A DNA stretch of 45,173 nt from positions 1 through 45,173 of IMG/VR virus record IMGVR_UViG_3300021964_000136; one strand, given 5' to 3'. The notes below the pieces were generated by a model. The model made no database searches. It worked only from the letters and a program-made list of their open reading frames with translations, and was not told where the DNA came from. The stretch comes from a virus. A program made the position numbers and the translations under genes. How positions within the stretch are numbered: the stretch's first letter is position 1; the number at the start of each line of letters is the position of its first letter. Positions 1-8,184 of this stretch are shown in pieces.

Positions 1-65
1 GTACTGGGTTTGTATTACTAATGTTTGCATAATTAAACTCTCCTACCTTTTTAATTTATACAACT

Positions 66-94
66 ATTATACTAAAATACTGGGTCAAGGTCAA
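66..94 (-). promoter_or_regulatory. sigma70-like promoter, class I
   Basis: On the minus strand TTGACC (94-89) and TATAAT (71-66) are separated by exactly 17 bp, and the -10 is preceded by TTTTAG. The downstream leader contains GGTAGGAGAG. It points out of the left end, so it drives a gene beyond the window. Confidence 0.8.
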
Positions 95-100
95 CCTTTT

Positions 101-343
101 TTACCGGTTTTTCTGGATTAATTTGTCCTTTATTACACCATTTATATCGGTGTATTGTGTATTAAAATACTTTTTGGCAGGATATGTAGGTGGCATCCAG
201 TCAATGATTATAGTTCTTTTATATATGAATTTAAGCCAAACTTTTTTGCCATTTGTTAATGTGCGAGGCTTCCATGCAAATACTTTGTACCAGTTTGAAT
301 ATCTTGGTTGGGTTGGGTTATGGGCACTCTGATCTAGTGGCAC
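101..343 (-). CDS. small conserved phage protein, unknown function
   Basis: 80 residues, basic and rich in aromatic residues (WYKVFAWKPRTL, then KKVWLKFIYKR). The pattern resembles small proteins I associate with T4-like marine phages, but I cannot name a function. It starts directly at the stop of the sulfotransferase-like gene, so it is probably the last gene of that transcription unit. The class I promoter at 66-94 begins just after its stop codon. It has no signal peptide and no membrane segment. Confidence 0.6.
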   Translation of the reverse strand: MPLDQSAHNPTQPRYSNWYKVFAWKPRTLTNGKKVWLKFIYKRTIIIDWMPPTYPAKKYFNTQYTDINGVIKDKLIQKNR

Positions 344-1245
344 TAGTCCTCTCTTAGTGTAACATCACCTATCTTAAGACCCATAGTGTTTTGTAAGAAC
401 ACACCTCTATTTTTGCCTTCCGGCATAAATCTATAACTTAATGCATCGGCAAGTAGTATTTTTCTATTACCATAAAATTGTTTTAAGGGCCAATTTGACA
501 TCATATCTCCATAAGCATCTGAACTAGGCTTTGGCATTTCGCCTACATTACGACTTGGTGAATCATCTTCAACCAACCAGTCTCTGTTATAACCAAATGT
601 TTCAAAGTCCCAATCATAAAAATTATATACCAAGTCTAATATTTCTTGCGTATTTTCACATTGCTCATATATTAGTCGCCAATCCATTTCACTTTGATTT
701 AGTTTTCTTGCCCACGGAGTTTCATTCTGCATTGCAACATGTTTCACATAACCATAGTCCTCGTGAAATCTTTTTCTAGTATAATCAAAAATTTCTTCTA
801 GACGCTCGTAGCAACCAATGTAATCAACTCGTAATTTTGCATCTTCATCTACTAAGTAAAGAATTTGCGGTGTCTTGTGCATACCCCATAAAGAGGTTAC
901 AGTTACAGGATCAAGGTATGTGAGTACATTTGAGGCATCTTTAGGACGACCTTCAAATCTCCACCTGCACCAATATTCAAAAGTCATGTCAGCCGCCGCT
1001 AAAGGACCTGCTCTACCCCAACGCCATAAACTAACTTCTCTAGCATACGGGTTTCGAATAATACTTAATTTAGTATTTGCATCAGGATTATCTAAAAAAT
1101 AACATGCTGTTTGTACAGGACTATGTGTATCAAATATTTCTATATCAGTATTGGTGCCATAGTTTTCTAAAAAAACTTTATATGATTTACCTCCAGTTCT
1201 GGGTATATGAATGAATAATAAATCTTGTTCAGGTAAGTAAAACAT
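343..1245 (-). CDS. sulfotransferase-family protein
   Basis: 300 residues. The N-terminus has the PAPS 5'-phosphosulfate loop pattern of the sulfotransferase family: LLFIHIPRTGGKSY at about residues 9-22. A second family block, SIIRNPYAREVSLWRWG at about residues 61-77, matches the 3'-phosphate binding region. Such enzymes move sulfate from PAPS to a hydroxyl or amine, often on a glycan, but the substrate cannot be read from sequence. The start overlaps the stop of the upstream gene (TGATG), which suggests coupled translation. A second, shorter family member lies at 17114-17704. The fold call is good; the reaction is inferred. Confidence 0.7.
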   Translation of the reverse strand: MFYLPEQDLLFIHIPRTGGKSYKVFLENYGTNTDIEIFDTHSPVQTACYFLDNPDANTKLSIIRNPYAREVSLWRWGRAGPLAAADMTFEYWCRWRFEGRPKDASNVLTYLDPVTVTSLWGMHKTPQILYLVDEDAKLRVDYIGCYERLEEIFDYTRKRFHEDYGYVKHVAMQNETPWARKLNQSEMDWRLIYEQCENTQEILDLVYNFYDWDFETFGYNRDWLVEDDSPSRNVGEMPKPSSDAYGDMMSNWPLKQFYGNRKILLADALSYRFMPEGKNRGVFLQNTMGLKIGDVTLRED

Positions 1246-1562
1246 CAGTCTTCAAATTTATCTAATAATTTATTTGTTTCATCAGTAACATATTTTTCTA
1301 CTTTTTTAATATTTAGAAAAATCTCTACAGATTCAGTTTCGTTATTCCATAATTTAGACAGGGGTGTGTCCACATTAGGATTTAGTGGAATTGCTCCTTC
1401 TATACTGGAACCTAGTTTCTCACCTGTATTACCATTCTTATCAGTTACAACTACTTTGTCAACAAAGTTACTAGGTATTTCTGTCGTAAAAATATCTTTC
1501 AACAATTTGTCGAAGTTGCTAAGTTGGGAATTGTGAGTAAGGATTATTTTCCTTTTACTCAT
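1245..1562 (-). CDS. hypothetical protein
   Basis: About 105 residues, hydrophilic, with a lysine-rich N-terminus (MSKRKIILTHNS) and an acidic C-terminus. I recognise no family. I prefer the ATG at 1562 because GGGAG lies just upstream; a TTG at 1571 would add three residues. It lies between the gene at 1572-2204 and the sulfotransferase-like gene, overlapping the latter by TGATG. Confidence 0.55.
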   Translation of the reverse strand: MSKRKIILTHNSQLSNFDKLLKDIFTTEIPSNFVDKVVVTDKNGNTGEKLGSSIEGAIPLNPNVDTPLSKLWNNETESVEIFLNIKKVEKYVTDETNKLLDKFED

Positions 1563-1571
1563 ATCTCCCAA

Positions 1572-2204
1572 CTATATCGCTGATTTCTTTGGTCTGCCTG
1601 GTTTTGGCTTTGGCCTTAATTCAGGTGCTCTTGCGTATGCTTCTTCTCTTTTACTATTAGCATCTGCAATCATTTGCTGTTGAACTCTTTCAACATCCTG
1701 CTCAATCATATTAGCCTGTTCCAATAAACCCTTTGCAATACCTAATTGTTCTTCTGCTTCTCTTTCTGATAATTGTCTAGGTCTTTCAACTTGATTAATA
1801 GCATCAATCTCAGATGTATCAGCAAGATTAGGTTTATCTGCTTCTTTACCTGCTTCGATTGTTGCAATTGAATCATTAAGAGCAGTTAATGGTACTTCGT
1901 CTTTTGGAGTAGGTAACATTATAACTTCGCTTACAGGTGCTTTGGTAATCATACCATCTGCGTGTAAGGCCTGTAACATTACTCTACCATCGCTAAAGTT
2001 TCTGCCGTTTAGGACCTGTGCTAAATCGCTATTTGTCTGTGCTTCATCGCTATCTACAACTGAAATTAATTCATCATGTTGAGTAGCACTAAGTTCGCCT
2101 GACATAATTAATAGAGCATTTTCTGGTTCACCCGGAACTTCTCTAAATAGCACTAGACACTTTCTTTCGTTCCATTTAGCAACGTGTTTTGTTATACTTG
2201 GCAT
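1572..2204 (-). CDS. conserved phage hypothetical protein
   Basis: About 210 residues. The N-terminal half (MPSITKHVAKWNERKCLVLFREVPGEP) looks globular. The C-terminal third is a charged, Glu/Gln/Arg-rich probable coiled coil (about residues 145-195) ending in a Pro/Lys-rich tail, KPKPGRPKKSAI, with an AT-hook-like GRP core. The ATG at 2204 is chosen because AAGGAG precedes it by about 6 nt; an upstream in-frame ATG lacks such a site. It directly follows the 98-residue gene upstream and may share its late promoter. DNA or virion association is possible but unproven. Confidence 0.6.
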   Translation of the reverse strand: MPSITKHVAKWNERKCLVLFREVPGEPENALLIMSGELSATQHDELISVVDSDEAQTNSDLAQVLNGRNFSDGRVMLQALHADGMITKAPVSEVIMLPTPKDEVPLTALNDSIATIEAGKEADKPNLADTSEIDAINQVERPRQLSEREAEEQLGIAKGLLEQANMIEQDVERVQQQMIADANSKREEAYARAPELRPKPKPGRPKKSAI

Positions 2205-2205
2205 A

Positions 2206-2502
2206 TTATTCTCCTTCTGCAGGAGCCTCTGGCTCTGCTGGTGCATCAGCCTCTACTTCTGCTTCTGCTTGTTGATTTTGTGCAACTATATTAAGAAAAT
2301 TATTTAATCTATCAAAAACAGCACCTACTTGTGATGCTTCTGCACCTCTAAATGCTCCTCTGCTTACTGCTAAATCAACGATTTGTAATAATGCATTGAG
2401 TTCCTCAAGGCTTAATGAGGCCTGTTGTTGCTCAGGTGCATCTCCTTCTACTGATTGTTCAACTTCTTCGTTTACAATCTCTGTGTTTTCTGTATCTGCC
2501 AT
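2206..2502 (-). CDS. small acidic phage protein
   Basis: 98 residues. Acidic, low-complexity ends (Glu/Ala/Pro-rich, ending APAEPEAPAEGE) flank a central helical core, SLEELNALLQIVDLAVSRG followed by AFRGAEASQVGAVFDRL. This core resembles small proteins found in many T4-like marine phages whose function I do not know. The ATG at 2502 has a strong GGAGG about 6 nt upstream. An AATAAATA late-type element lies about 30 bp before the start. Confidence 0.65.
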   Translation of the reverse strand: MADTENTEIVNEEVEQSVEGDAPEQQQASLSLEELNALLQIVDLAVSRGAFRGAEASQVGAVFDRLNNFLNIVAQNQQAEAEVEADAPAEPEAPAEGE

Positions 2503-2531
2503 TTTTTCCTCCAATGGTAATTTACAAGTAT

Positions 2532-2539
2532 TATTTATT
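2532..2539 (-). promoter_or_regulatory. possible T4-like late promoter
   Basis: Minus-strand AATAAATA resembles the T4 late -10 element. The predicted start, about 6 nt downstream, gives a short leader carrying GGAGG before the gene at 2502. Confidence 0.4.
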
Positions 2540-2550
2540 AACTGATGTTT

Positions 2551-3321
2551 TTATGTGAACGATAAAAAGGTCTCAATTGCTAGTTGATTGTAGTTATTAA
2601 AGGTCATTTTGGCACCACTAAGTGTACCACCTTTACCACTACCTGTATCTAGGAATATTACCCTTTCTTCTTTCTTAGTATAATATACTAACGGCATTTT
2701 TAAATTGTCTTCGAAGTCAGGCTCACTTTTTAATGGTGATCTGTCGTGTCCAACAAATACTATTTTACCCTTAGGTATTGCTTCGGCCCAATCATATACT
2801 CTGTGAGCATATGGCTGACCTTGCCACATAACTGTTTTAGTATTATCAACCTGTCCGTATAAGAATACACTTTCCATAGACTTCTTGGTGATCTTTTTGG
2901 TTTCCCAAAACTCAGGGTGTACACCGCCATGTGTAAAGAAAAAGTTCTTATAAGTAACAAAGAAAGGTTGTTGTGGAGCAATTTCAAGTACAAGATCTTT
3001 AAATAAGTCAATACCAAAATCCACTCTAGCAAGTGTATCTCTTTGTGCCTTACCTAATTTAACATCATTGCCTTTTGCCCAACGAAACATTTTATTATCG
3101 TGGTTGCCTTGTATAATAGTACCGTGTCCAGCATCAAGTATTTCTTTTGCTAACAACATGGTTTCTAAAGGCTTAGGACCGTAATCCAATATATCACCTA
3201 GTTGCAGGTAATATAAATTGTGTTTACGAGCATATGAATATGAAGTAGCAAAGTCAGAGAAAACTGAATGGACATCGCCCACTACTAGTAAACCTTTGTA
3301 ACCTTCTAAATTAAGTTCCAT
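2551..3321 (-). CDS. calcineurin-like metallophosphatase
   Basis: 256 residues with the ordered metallophosphoesterase signature: GDVHS (D16, H18), LGDILDYG (D43), GNHDN (N73, H74), a later FTHGGVH and VGHDRS near residue 190. These residues bind two metal ions, so hydrolysis of a phosphomonoester is expected. The family includes phage protein phosphatases and bis(5'-nucleosyl)-tetraphosphatases; the substrate is unknown. It is a single-gene unit with its own class I promoter at 3352-3380 and a GAGTAGGAG leader. Confidence 0.85.
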   Translation of the reverse strand: MELNLEGYKGLLVVGDVHSVFSDFATSYSYARKHNLYYLQLGDILDYGPKPLETMLLAKEILDAGHGTIIQGNHDNKMFRWAKGNDVKLGKAQRDTLARVDFGIDLFKDLVLEIAPQQPFFVTYKNFFFTHGGVHPEFWETKKITKKSMESVFLYGQVDNTKTVMWQGQPYAHRVYDWAEAIPKGKIVFVGHDRSPLKSEPDFEDNLKMPLVYYTKKEERVIFLDTGSGKGGTLSGAKMTFNNYNQLAIETFLSFT

Positions 3322-3351
3322 AACTCCTACTCAACTACTTAATACACTATT

Positions 3352-3380
3352 ATTATACTAAAAATAAGGGGTAAAGTCAA
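3352..3380 (-). promoter_or_regulatory. sigma70-like promoter, class I
   Basis: TTGACT (3380-3375), a 17 bp spacer ending in TTTTTAG, then TATAAT (3357-3352). It reads into the metallophosphatase gene. Confidence 0.8.
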
Positions 3381-3383
3381 CTG

Positions 3384-4457
3384 CTATTTCCAGTAACTTT
3401 CTAATTTTCCGTCTCTAACTAGGTCTTGGCTCACACAATGTGGACCACCTGCTAGTGTTCTCATATGACGCATTTGGACAGGCACAGGTGTTACGCCATG
3501 TTTTTCCATGGCTTTCATTAAGTGTATTTCATCATCAGGTACTAATACATGCTGTGGATCTATGCTGAGTACGTTCATGCCAATCCAACTACTTGCTGGA
3601 GCATAATCTTCTAAACATGGTTGTCCAACACACATATCATCGTCATACCAAATAATATCCCAACCTTTGTATATAGCAGGCACCCTGTCTGCATCTACCC
3701 TACTGGCATTCAGTATTACCAATCCAGGTCTTAGTGGCATAATTGTACTGTCGACATGTGCCCAACTGTATAAGTCATGCATCATGTGTACCTTAAAGTC
3801 GGGGCCTAGTGCGTTCTGTAACCACTTAGCACCCATTTCATTACCAGTATTGGATATCAAGTATAGTATATCGTAACCCATGCGTATGAGGTTAGCAGGG
3901 TCTAGTATAGGTTCGTTGTTATTTACACTTGGGTCTCTGCCTGGCTGTATTTTAAATAAACTGTCATCTAAACGTGGCTTAGGCATTTGTAACCAATTAG
4001 CACCACCCATCATCTTCTCTTGGAATAGGTCTCTGAATAGAAAGGTTTCGTGATACCTTGCTCTCAAACTCATAGCACCTTCTATGATTTTGTCACCTAT
4101 CACAGTAACACTATCACGTGGACAGTATGCTTCGTATTGGTCTGTGTCCCATAAGCCGTTGCTAACGTTCGCTGTAAAGTCTACAGCATTTAGGTTAGGC
4201 CTATGTACCTTTACACCGAAATCGTTGCTTAGAACGTTACACAATGCGTCTAAATCCTCTTCTGCTTCGGTATATACATGCTCTGGGTATCTACCCTTAG
4301 GCATTTGTGCATACTGTTCAGCACTTAGATTGGCATAGTTGGTTGCGTGGTGCGAGAGGTCACCATGAGGAATATTGGCGTCTACGGCCGTTCCTATTAT
4401 TACTTCTTTGAGGGGATCCCATTCATTACAGGACCATAGAATGTTATTCTGCGTCAT
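3384..4457 (-). CDS. amidinotransferase (glycine/inosamine amidinotransferase-like)
   Basis: 357 residues, close to the usual length for the family. The N-terminus, NEWDPLKEVIIG, is typical. The catalytic triad appears intact: Asp186 in EPILDPANLIRMG, His234 in WAHVDSTIMPLRPG, and nucleophilic Cys341 in AGGPHCVSQDLVR. Family members transfer the amidino group of arginine to glycine (creatine pathway), an inosamine phosphate (streptomycin pathway) or another amine; the acceptor here cannot be deduced. It is the last gene of the unit started at 6031-6059 and overlaps the preceding gene by 14 bp. It is an auxiliary metabolic gene unexpected in a core phage region. Confidence 0.85.
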   Translation of the reverse strand: MTQNNILWSCNEWDPLKEVIIGTAVDANIPHGDLSHHATNYANLSAEQYAQMPKGRYPEHVYTEAEEDLDALCNVLSNDFGVKVHRPNLNAVDFTANVSNGLWDTDQYEAYCPRDSVTVIGDKIIEGAMSLRARYHETFLFRDLFQEKMMGGANWLQMPKPRLDDSLFKIQPGRDPSVNNNEPILDPANLIRMGYDILYLISNTGNEMGAKWLQNALGPDFKVHMMHDLYSWAHVDSTIMPLRPGLVILNASRVDADRVPAIYKGWDIIWYDDDMCVGQPCLEDYAPASSWIGMNVLSIDPQHVLVPDDEIHLMKAMEKHGVTPVPVQMRHMRTLAGGPHCVSQDLVRDGKLESYWK

Positions 4458-4779
4458 GTGTAGTATTTACTACTACTGACTCAATTGTGCCTATATTATC
4501 TGGTTTTTTGCTGGGTGCTCTGGCTAACTCTATAAATGTAAGCATGTCACCGGTGTTCTCAAAGTAAATTCTCCATATATTGTCGCTACCAAGTGTAGAC
4601 ATATAGAGTAAACCTTGTCCATACTCATCGAAGTGCGATACTAAATCAAATATAGTATCGTCTTCTGTTGTATTAGAATAAATGCAAATTTTGTTTTTCA
4701 TTAGGTTCTCATAGGTTGGAGTACCTTTCAAACCTTCTAGTTCACCTACACCTAATTTTTTACTTACGTGAATCTTCAT
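4444..4779 (-). CDS. hypothetical protein
   Basis: 111 residues, no family recognised. The start overlaps the stop of the metallopeptidase/VWA gene as ATGA, and the end overlaps the amidinotransferase start by 14 bp, so the three are very likely translated from one message. The sequence is soluble and mixed alpha/beta in character (MKIHVSKKLGVGELEG; then IYFENTGDMLTFIELARAP), with no membrane segment. Confidence 0.65.
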   Translation of the reverse strand: MKIHVSKKLGVGELEGLKGTPTYENLMKNKICIYSNTTEDDTIFDLVSHFDEYGQGLLYMSTLGSDNIWRIYFENTGDMLTFIELARAPSKKPDNIGTIESVVVNTTHDAE

Positions 4780-6002
4780 GCTTTATATTTTACCGATACA
4801 CCGTATGGTGCTTCTGGAGTTCTGCCACCGTAGCCAGAACCATGAATTATAAACAATGTATCACAGTATGTTTCATCGCCCCAACTACCCCATGGGTAAC
4901 CATCTGTGAATACAATTAACTTCTGTGGTACAATGTCTTCCTCTTTGAGTCTATCAAACATACAATCAAACTCAGTACCGCCACCGCCTTCAATTTCAAT
5001 ATCATAAATGTCATCTACGTTAGTAGAATCAAACTCATGAATAGTGTATGTAGATGTGTCAAAGAAACAAAGTCTAAGTTTGAAGTTAGTGTATTGCTCC
5101 ATGCAACCTTTTACTTCGCTTAGAAGGTCTCTAAGCATTTCATCTGACATAGAACCGGAACTATCAATAAAGCAGAACACATCTAAGTCTGTGTCGTAGT
5201 CCATACCAGGAAGGTAAACGTGTTCAGCAATACCTTTTCTAGCAGGTCTCATAAATGTAAAGTCATTCTTTACAACACTTTGAATATTGGTAGCAAGTAA
5301 CTCTCTCCAATCTAACTCAGGATTAGTAAGATCCTTAATCATCTTTCTAACGCCATTAGGAAGATCTTTGTTACCAGCACCTTTGGCCGCATTCATTACG
5401 GCTTCTTTTACTTCGTCATTGATCTGTTGTCTTTCTTCTTTAGAATACTTTGGTGGCCCGTCTTGTTGATCACCACCTTCACCTTTACCTTCAGCACCTT
5501 GACCGTCACCATCTTCATTACTGAAGTCTAAATGCATGTCAAGTGTTTCTTCAGTAATCTTTTCTGCGTTCTCGTACAAGTCGTCGTATATCTCATCTGA
5601 AATCCAGTTTTGATATTTGTAGTCAAAACAGATATTAACTTTGGTAATTCTCTTACCAATATTATTTTCAACTAAGTCCATGTTCACAACATAGTCATTT
5701 GCTATGTTCCAAAGACGAGGATCTCTATTACCACGTCTATCCATGTGATCATAAACATTATGGAGAACCTCATGACCCATTAAAAAGATAAGTTCGTCAT
5801 CATCTAATGACTGGATAAATTCTGTATTATAAAAAAAGTATCTGCCATCTGTTGCGGCAGTCGGGCACCAATCGGATGCTTCTTGTAATTGTAACCTAGT
5901 TGCTAAGTTACCAAAGAAACCATTCTTAAGAAGTAATTGCACTCTAGCAGTTATTAATCTGTCCTTTACTGCTTGATCTGTATTTTGTGCTAAATTGTTC
6001 AT
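4776..6002 (-). CDS. putative metallopeptidase with VWA-like domain (DUF2201 type)
   Basis: 408 residues. The N-terminal domain has a zinc-protease HExxH (FLMGHEVLHNVYDH, about residues 74-87), as in DUF2201 N-terminal putative metallopeptidases. An acidic Gly-rich linker (about 155-190) leads to a von Willebrand A-like domain whose MIDAS motif is DSSGSM (in CFIDSSGSM, near residue 280), followed by GGGGTEFD and VFTDGYPWG. Such proteins usually work with a MoxR-type AAA+ ATPase, and one is encoded just upstream at 6159-7238. Its own class I promoter and a TAGGAG site precede it. Whether the protease site is active is not known. Confidence 0.85.
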   Translation of the reverse strand: MNNLAQNTDQAVKDRLITARVQLLLKNGFFGNLATRLQLQEASDWCPTAATDGRYFFYNTEFIQSLDDDELIFLMGHEVLHNVYDHMDRRGNRDPRLWNIANDYVVNMDLVENNIGKRITKVNICFDYKYQNWISDEIYDDLYENAEKITEETLDMHLDFSNEDGDGQGAEGKGEGGDQQDGPPKYSKEERQQINDEVKEAVMNAAKGAGNKDLPNGVRKMIKDLTNPELDWRELLATNIQSVVKNDFTFMRPARKGIAEHVYLPGMDYDTDLDVFCFIDSSGSMSDEMLRDLLSEVKGCMEQYTNFKLRLCFFDTSTYTIHEFDSTNVDDIYDIEIEGGGGTEFDCMFDRLKEEDIVPQKLIVFTDGYPWGSWGDETYCDTLFIIHGSGYGGRTPEAPYGVSVKYKA

Positions 6003-6030
6003 TGTGTGTTCTCCTACAAACTATACTTAT

Positions 6031-6059
6031 ATTATACTAAAAATTACCAGAGAGGTCAA
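6031..6059 (-). promoter_or_regulatory. sigma70-like promoter, class I
   Basis: TTGACC (6059-6054), 17 bp, TATAAT (6036-6031) preceded by TTTTTAG. It drives the metallopeptidase, the 111-residue protein and the amidinotransferase. Confidence 0.8.
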
Positions 6060-6081
6060 CCTATTATTTGGATAAAAGGAT

Positions 6082-6104
6082 GGGGGGACCGTAAAGATCC
6101 CCCC
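6082..6104 (-). terminator. hairpin terminator after the AAA+ ATPase gene
   Basis: Six G:C pairs (6082-6087 with 6099-6104) extend by an A:U, a U:G wobble and a C:G pair around a 5-nt loop. The wobble forms only in minus-strand RNA (it would be C/A on plus), and CCTTTT follows on that strand. This fits termination of the 6159-7238 gene before the next promoter. Confidence 0.65.
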
Positions 6105-6158
6105 TTTAGTCTGTGCCGCTATGTAGGTTGTAGGAGTAACAGGCGACACAGGAACTAA

Positions 6159-7238
6159 CTAGTCGATGTTCATATACTTACCGTATCTTTCAACCCACTC
6201 ATCGATACGTTCAACATCTGCAAAGTCTACATCAATATCATACTCGCTCAATGCAATTTTACAACCAAGTACACACATTTCTGGTTCAAAGTTATCCATT
6301 AAGAAGTTAATGAAGTTATTAAACGACGATGTGAGTTCTTTGTCATCACCACTATCTTGGATATTCTTAAGTTCGTAACTCATACCAACTGTAAGAGCAT
6401 ACTTTGAAGATATCTCAAGTTTCTTCAACTCCTTGACCTTACCTGAAAGGATTTCAGAAGGCTTAGGAAGTTTAGAAGCATTCTTCTTGTGATTCATAAA
6501 CTTAATTGCCATGCCTTCGCCAACCAAACCTGTAACAATATCCATTTCCTCTTCATGAGTCATGTCACTGTCTTCCAGCATTTGGCTAACGAATGCCCAA
6601 GACCTTGGAGTAGCAAAACTCCTACTTGAACTCTTTGGATCAAAGTCAAAAAGGTCTTGTTTAGCAAAAGCCAAGTAACCAACAACATCTGGGTTGATAT
6701 CATTATCAACTGCCCAAGACTGCCAATCGTCATGATTAACTTCAACTTCTAAGTGAAGGAATCTGTTTGCTAAAGGACTTGGCATCCTGTAAGTAACACC
6801 TTTATCAGTGTCTCTGTTACCAGCCGCCGCAATTACCACGTTATCTGGTAATTGATATTGTCCAACTCTACGGTTAAGAATCAACTGGTAAGCAGTTGCC
6901 TGCACACTTGGAGGTGCAGAGTTAAGTTCGTCTAAGAACAAGAAGACAGTTTCATACTGGCTAGCAAGTTCTTCTGATGGTAGTTCGGCAGGTGCCGCCC
7001 ACATCATTTTGTTAGTGTCCTCATCTCTGTAAGGATACCCTTTGATATCTGTTGGGTCTAGCAAAGCCATTCTCAAATCAATTAAAAGGTTATTACCTTC
7101 TTCAGCGATCTGAGCCAGTACGTCGGACTTACCAACTCCTGGAGGACCCCAAATAAATACAGGACGTTTTTTATTAAAAGCACGTTTGATGTGGCTCTTT
7201 GCCCTGCTTAGTTTTACTGTTCGAATGTTATCTGACAT
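6159..7238 (-). CDS. MoxR-type AAA+ ATPase
   Basis: 359 residues. Walker A is GPPGVGKSD (about residues 31-39), Walker B is VFLFLDELNSAPP (about 95-107), sensor 1 is IAAAGNRDTDKG (about 136-147), and the PSPLANRF block carries the arginine finger region. This matches MoxR/CobS-like AAA+ proteins, which remodel partner complexes together with VWA-domain proteins. The partner is probably the metallopeptidase/VWA protein encoded directly downstream; the two are separated by a terminator and a promoter, so they can be expressed at different levels. Its own promoter is at 7274-7302. Confidence 0.88.
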   Translation of the reverse strand: MSDNIRTVKLSRAKSHIKRAFNKKRPVFIWGPPGVGKSDVLAQIAEEGNNLLIDLRMALLDPTDIKGYPYRDEDTNKMMWAAPAELPSEELASQYETVFLFLDELNSAPPSVQATAYQLILNRRVGQYQLPDNVVIAAAGNRDTDKGVTYRMPSPLANRFLHLEVEVNHDDWQSWAVDNDINPDVVGYLAFAKQDLFDFDPKSSSRSFATPRSWAFVSQMLEDSDMTHEEEMDIVTGLVGEGMAIKFMNHKKNASKLPKPSEILSGKVKELKKLEISSKYALTVGMSYELKNIQDSGDDKELTSSFNNFINFLMDNFEPEMCVLGCKIALSEYDIDVDFADVERIDEWVERYGKYMNID

Positions 7239-7273
7239 ATAATTACTCCTACGAAATTATTTAATATACAACT

Positions 7274-7302
7274 ATTATACTAAAAAACCTGACCAAGGTC
7301 AA
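7274..7302 (-). promoter_or_regulatory. sigma70-like promoter, class I
   Basis: TTGACC (7302-7297), 17 bp, TATAAT (7279-7274) preceded by TTTTTTAG. The -35 lies inside the 3' end of the preceding gene. The leader has CGTAGGAG. Confidence 0.8.
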
Positions 7303-7495
7303 CCTTTTCTTTGTTATTTTTCAAATTAAATGTTAATTCAACCAAATAGCCTAGTTCTTGCAACTGTTCTAACCTAAGGAATACATCGCTATCAGAATAG
7401 ATCTTAGGGTCAGATATCCAATTATGTTTACCTGCCCTAGCACTGAACTTATCTAAATAGCGAAGTTTATAATCCAAAGACTCAACGTATTCCAT
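7280..7495 (-). CDS. small hypothetical protein
   Basis: 71 residues (MEYVESLDYKLRYLDKFSAR...), no family recognised. It is coupled to the upstream gene by a TAATG overlap. Its 3' end contains the -35 element of the AAA+ gene promoter, so its last codons serve two roles. Confidence 0.6.
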   Translation of the reverse strand: MEYVESLDYKLRYLDKFSARAGKHNWISDPKIYSDSDVFLRLEQLQELGYLVELTFNLKNNKEKVDLGQVF

Positions 7496-7965
7496 TATGC
7501 TGTTTGTTGAACACCTGAAAGAACATCACTAGTGATGTCCTTGAAACCCCATTTATCAACAATGTTATATGAATCTTCTACTGAATCATACACAATGTCG
7601 CCTACTGAAAGAGAGTGCATGTCACGATATGTAACAACCTCACCATCTTTCCTAGTGAACGTCTTCATTTTGAAACCACTTACGAATGTGTCGAACCACT
7701 GATCTAAACCAGTGTCGTCATCATAGTAGTAACCATTCAAAATTTTGAATACTTCTTCTAAGTTGCTGTCTTCAAATTGAGCAACTTCGCAAACTTGGGT
7801 ATAATGATTAAACATTTCTCCCTTGAAACCTTCGGCACCATGCATCACTTCCATGTGTGCATTGTACTCAGGATATTTTTCAGCGGCACCTGTGTGTCCT
7901 CTGTCATTAGAATTAACGAAGTCTGTTACTTCGTCACTTAACTTGATTTGAAATACTTTATACAT
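7495..7965 (-). CDS. hypothetical protein
   Basis: 156 residues, acidic and soluble (MYKVFQIKLSDEVTDFVNSN at the start). It is the first gene of a two-gene unit with a class I promoter at 7999-8027 and a GGTAGGAG leader. No motif points to a function. Early expression is suggested by the host-like promoter. Confidence 0.65.
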   Translation of the reverse strand: MYKVFQIKLSDEVTDFVNSNDRGHTGAAEKYPEYNAHMEVMHGAEGFKGEMFNHYTQVCEVAQFEDSNLEEVFKILNGYYYDDDTGLDQWFDTFVSGFKMKTFTRKDGEVVTYRDMHSLSVGDIVYDSVEDSYNIVDKWGFKDITSDVLSGVQQTA

Positions 7966-7998
7966 AAAAACTCCTACCTTTTTACAAATTATGCATAT

Positions 7999-8027
7999 AT
8001 TATACTAAATTTTGTGGGTATGGTCAA
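7999..8027 (-). promoter_or_regulatory. sigma70-like promoter, class I
   Basis: TTGACC (8027-8022), 17 bp, TATAAT (8004-7999) preceded by TTTAG. It drives 7495-7965 and 7280-7495. Confidence 0.8.
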
Positions 8028-8064
8028 CCTATTTCCGTAAAAATTGTATGATTTTCGCACAAAT

Positions 8065-8072
8065 GATAAATA
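8065..8072 (+). promoter_or_regulatory. T4-like late promoter on the plus strand
   Basis: GATAAATA on the plus strand, identical to the element before several structural genes on the other strand. The predicted start near 8078 would make a leader of about 107 nt before the 41-residue ORF. Confidence 0.5.
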
Positions 8073-8076
8073 CTTC

Positions 8077-8116
8077 TGTAACACGATTGTAACATAGAGT
8101 TTGATAGTCTGTAACA
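8077..8116 (+). repeat. three phased TGTAACA repeats
   Basis: TGTAACA occurs at 8077-8083, 8088-8094 and 8110-8116. The spacings are 11 and 22 bp, so all copies face the same side of the helix. They overlap the predicted late start and could be protein-binding sites or RNA elements. Confidence 0.45.
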
Positions 8117-8160
8117 GAGCCCATTAGGGATGAAGTTACTGCAAACCTACTAGCAGTTTT
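8110..8160 (+). promoter_or_regulatory. structured 5' leader, possible cis-acting RNA
   Basis: Within the leader, GTAAC (8111-8115) can pair with GTTAC (about 8135-8139) around an inner CCC-ATTA-GGG hairpin. A second stem CTGC/GCAG follows. The layout (compact junction, then a short ORF) recalls glutamine-responsive 'downstream-peptide' RNAs of marine cyanobacteria and phages, but the conserved core of that class is not clearly matched. Treat as a candidate structured RNA only. Confidence 0.35.
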
Positions 8161-8184
8161 GTTAGAATATCACAGGAGAATAAC

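Noticed and set aside
8110-8160. Definite glutamine riboswitch
   Set aside because: The topology is similar but the conserved core sequence is not clearly matched, so only a candidate structured leader is reported.
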